DNA of 8,368 nt, taken from NCBI GenBank assembly GCA_021781095.1, contig JAJXXM010000288.1, positions 1 through 8,368 of the forward strand, in the 5' to 3' direction. Made by a program: the position numbers and the translations under genes. The notes under the pieces are model-generated. The model saw only the letters and a program-made list of their open reading frames with translations, was not told the DNA's origin and did not search any database. Below, piece after piece: positions 6,275-8,368 of the stretch. Numbering within the stretch: the first letter of the stretch is position 1; each line of letters starts with the position of its first letter. Source of the stretch: a bacterium (GTDB taxonomy: Bacteria > Eremiobacterota > Eremiobacteria > Baltobacterales > Baltobacteraceae).

Positions 6275-6311
6275 TGTCCAATCAAAAATTTTCCGCGAAA
6301 GCGGGCCAGCT
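6274..6311 (-). repeat. Right terminal inverted repeat of the IS (imperfect)
   Basis: Just after the OrfB stop, TGTCC (complement of GGACA) leads into GCGAAAGCGGGCCAGCT. Its complement, read inward, is AGCTGGCCCGCTTTCGC. IS3-family right ends commonly follow the OrfB stop by a few tens of bases, as here. Confidence 0.5.
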
Positions 6312-6514
6312 TCAGTTTCCACATGAACGCTCTCGCAAAGCCGACAACGCCTCGAGACCCACCCGATACGGACAACCTAACGAGTCAATTGGACTGCAAT
6401 ATCGCATTTTTTCGGAAAACGATGTTGGTCGACGAGAAATCGACGTCGGTTTTGCAAAAGGCGGCTTGAGTCCGCAACCCCTTGGGTCGGCTGCACGATT
6501 GGATAGTATCCAGA
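6312..6514. other. Gap between IS right end and S8 peptidase stop
   Basis: About 200 bases with no supported gene. Minus-strand transcription from the peptidase gene should end here. The best hairpins are GCGG/CCGC (6466-6480) and CGACG/CGTCG (6430-6448, followed by GTTTTG on the plus strand). Both are weak and I do not call a terminator. Confidence 0.4.
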
Positions 6515-8368
6515 CTACGGTAATCCGAATGCCGGAGCCGAAATCAGCGTCGGGACCAACCCGCTCGCACTCGCGCATGTCGCACTCGGGCTGCAAGGCC
6601 CCGAGGCGGCGAAATAATCTCCGGCGTCGACTTTCCCATCGCCATTTGCATCGAACCAGACCGCGATGCGATAACTCGTGGCACTCGTCGGAATATCGGC
6701 GATACGGAAGGTACCGTTCGCCGCTACGGGGACGCCGGCGGTAAAGTTCGCATCGACGATCGTCGGGGCGGCGTTCATCGCTCCGCTGTTGCTGTACGCA
6801 AACGCCACGAACTGCGCCTTCGCTGGAATCGTCGGAACGATCGTCGTGTCGTTTTCGAGCTGCGCCATCGCGCGGTAGACGTCGAGCCGTCCATGCCCTT
6901 GGTTGGGATCGTTGATATTATCGGCGGTGCCGTCGATGAGCCCTTCGAGTTGCGACACCGTCAGGTTTGGATCGGCGGAGAGCAAGAGCGCGGCCGCGCC
7001 GGTGACGTGCGGCGTCGCCATCGACGTGCCGGCGATCAACGTATAGCAGGTCGCAGGCGTCGAACACGGCGGGCTTCCGGTCGTCGAGTAGAGATTGGAG
7101 ATCCAATGCAGATCGTCGCTATCGCTGCTTCCGCTTGGGTCGCCACCCGGTGCGACGACGCCGAGACCCGGGCCGCTGTTGGAGTAAGAGGCGACAAATT
7201 CACCCGGCGCGGGCGTATCGGCGGTCGGTAATGCGGTACTACAGGCGGCGCTCACGTTCGGCCAGCTCGCTCCCGAACAGGCATTGTTGTCGTTGAGTGC
7301 GGTTGCGCCGACCGCCATCACCCCAGGATAGGCGGCAGGATAATCCAGCCCCTGCACGCCTTTATCGCGTTCGTTCCCGGCAGCCGCCACGACGAGAACG
7401 TGGTGCGCCAATGCATATTCCACCGCATCTTCTTCCGTGAAATCCGGACCGCTATTCGGTGACGAACCGAGGCTAAGATTGATGACGCGGTCGCCCTGTG
7501 CGACCGCACGATAGATCGCCGTTGCCTCGTCGGAGGTCGAAGCGCTCGGAACCGGTCCAGAATCCGAGAAAATCTTATAGAAATCTAGCGTGACGCCGCC
7601 AGCGACACCGGCGAAACCTTTGCCGTTATCGTCGGCGGCCGTAGCGATCCCGGCGACATTGGTTCCGTGGCCATTGTTATCTTGCACCGCTGAGCACGAG
7701 ACGCCGAGATACGGAGTCGGGCACGGCGTGGTGACCGTGCCGCTGCCGCCGACCGGCGTGACATCTTCTTCCATGATCCCGACGTGCGAGATGAGATCGG
7801 CCTGCGCCCACGCGTTGCTCGGTGAGGTATCGATGCCGGTATCGAGCACCGCGATCTTCGTCGCGGGCAATCCGAACCCGACCGGGACGGGCGACGTGCT
7901 GCCGTAGTTCCACGCATGCATCATGCCGATCTGGTACATATCCCATTGATCGAGCGGATCGAAGAGCGTGTCGTTCGGAGCCGGCGTCAGCGCTGCATCG
8001 AGCGGGTAGCGTTGCTGCACCGATTGCACGCTGAGAACCCCGGCGCTCGCACGGAGCCGTGCCGCAACCACCGCTGCGCTTCCGGCCGGGACGCGTACGA
8101 TATCGCTGCGAACCGGCGCATCGCTCGGGGTGATCGTGCGCGCCAGCAGCGCGCCGCTCCGCGCGGCGAGGGCGAAGGGATGCACTCGCCCGGCGGCGAC
8201 CGACGCGGCTGCGTACCGCACTTCCAGAAGCGTCGCCTGTCGAGCGATCGGCGTCGCCGGTGCAACCGCGGGCGTGCGGCGGACCGGCATGCGCACGAAC
8301 GGAATCGATGCCGGGCCGCGCGAGGCCGCGGCGACCGAAGCGATGCTTCCCGCCGTATCAGATCGGAA
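6515..8368 (-). CDS. Subtilisin-like secreted serine peptidase, S8 family (start beyond right edge)
   Basis: The frame is open through the right edge, so the start and any signal peptide are missing; residue numbers below count from GTG at 8296 for convenience. Residues about 20-98 look like an I9-type propeptide that chaperones and inhibits the enzyme (VPAGSAAVVAARLRASAGVL, then SVQSVQQRYPL). The catalytic domain runs from about 105 to 480. It starts with PNDTLFDPLDQWDMYQIG, and Asp152 lies in AVLDTGID, His210 in NNGHGTNVAGI, the oxyanion Asn308 in AAAGNERD and Ser425 in AGTSMATPHVTGAAALL; all are intact. A C-terminal extension (about 485-593) is beta-rich. It contains DANGDGKVDAGD at 549-560, an EF-hand-like calcium loop of the kind common in secreted bacterial proteins. 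Several cysteines (191/201, 340/352, 411/417, 568/574) suggest disulfides. Export out of the cytoplasm is inferred from these traits. It probably degrades proteins for nutrition. It stands alone, with no inhibitor or partner gene visible. Confidence 0.93.
   Translation of the reverse strand, partial: FRSDTAGSIASVAAASRGPASIPFVRMPVRRTPAVAPATPIARQATLLEVRYAAASVAAGRVHPFALAARSGALLARTITPSDAPVRSDIVRVPAGSAAVVAARLRASAGVLSVQSVQQRYPLDAALTPAPNDTLFDPLDQWDMYQIGMMHAWNYGSTSPVPVGFGLPATKIAVLDTGIDTSPSNAWAQADLISHVGIMEEDVTPVGGSGTVTTPCPTPYLGVSCSAVQDNNGHGTNVAGIATAADDNGKGFAGVAGGVTLDFYKIFSDSGPVPSASTSDEATAIYRAVAQGDRVINLSLGSSPNSGPDFTEEDAVEYALAHHVLVVAAAGNERDKGVQGLDYPAAYPGVMAVGATALNDNNACSGASWPNVSAACSTALPTADTPAPGEFVASYSNSGPGLGVVAPGGDPSGSSDSDDLHWISNLYSTTGSPPCSTPATCYTLIAGTSMATPHVTGAAALLLSADPNLTVSQLEGLIDGTADNINDPNQGHGRLDVYRAMAQLENDTTIVPTIPAKAQFVAFAYSNSGAMNAAPTIVDANFTAGVPVAANGTFRIADIPTSATSYRIAVWFDANGDGKVDAGDYFAASGPCSPSATCASASGLVPTLISAPAFGLP

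Larger units (their letters stand above)
5087..6311 (+). mobile_element. IS3-family insertion sequence, about 1.22 kb
   Basis: Two overlapping transposase frames, OrfA and OrfB in the -1 frame relative to it, in an element of about 1.2 kb are the IS3-family layout. The ends are approximate. Reading inward, the left end AGCTGCCGCTTTTG resembles the right end AGCTGGCCCGCTTTCG, sharing AGCTG and CCGCTTT with two single-base gaps. Both ends also reach a GGAC core about 30 bases further in. CAGCT occurs directly repeated at both borders (5087-5091 and 6307-6311). Because AGCT is itself a palindrome, target duplication and terminal repeat cannot be told apart. The element lies between the AT-rich lipoprotein gene and the 3' side of the S8 peptidase gene and interrupts neither. 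The exact IS3 subgroup is not assigned. Confidence 0.8.

Noticed and set aside
6430..6453. CGACG/CGTCG hairpin followed by GTTTT as a rho-independent terminator
   Set aside because: Only five Watson-Crick pairs, a nine-base loop and four T's; too weak to call.

Overview
The window looks like chromosomal DNA of a GC-rich bacterium. Codons in the first three genes strongly favour G or C at the third position, and genes are packed with 4-bp stop/start overlaps. A type II (lipoprotein) signal peptide and secreted-type proteins are present. The lineage cannot be fixed from sequence alone. The combination loosely recalls uncultivated soil phyla such as Candidatus Eremiobacterota (WPS-2), but that is a guess from general impression.

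Left part (1-2964, + strand): a tight three-gene operon. It holds the C-terminal part of a LuxC-type acyl-CoA reductase (cut by the left edge), a complete class III PLP aminotransferase joined by a GTGA overlap, and a Gfo/Idh/MocA-type NAD(P)-dependent oxidoreductase joined by an ATGA overlap. The simplest joint reading is a small biosynthetic route: an activated acyl group is reduced to an aldehyde, the aldehyde (or a ketone/keto-sugar) is transaminated to an amine, and a further redox step follows. The substrate is unknown.

Middle (2965-5090, - strand): a distinctly more AT-rich block. It carries one 642-residue predicted lipoprotein of no family I recognise, starting at TTG behind a good ribosome binding site. 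A candidate promoter has its -35 box inside a short perfect inverted repeat. The gene converges on the operon, and its last ~30 codons are compositionally odd.

Next (about 5090-6310, + strand): an IS3-family insertion sequence. It has OrfA (helix-turn-helix plus leucine zipper, but no ordinary start codon) and a full-length OrfB with an intact DD(35)E catalytic triad. Around the OrfA/OrfB junction is a 12-bp tandem duplication that creates two copies of a perfect 10-bp palindrome, able to fold into a tight hairpin.

Right (6515-8368, - strand): most of a subtilisin-like (S8) secreted serine peptidase, open at the right edge. It has a propeptide-like region, a complete Asp/His/Ser triad with the oxyanion Asn, and a C-terminal beta-rich extension with an EF-hand-like calcium loop.

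The AT-rich lipoprotein gene lying against an IS, between GC-rich genes, suggests a laterally acquired insert. I see no CRISPR array, tRNA, rRNA or prophage. The features most worth following are the LuxC/aminotransferase/oxidoreductase operon and the orphan lipoprotein.
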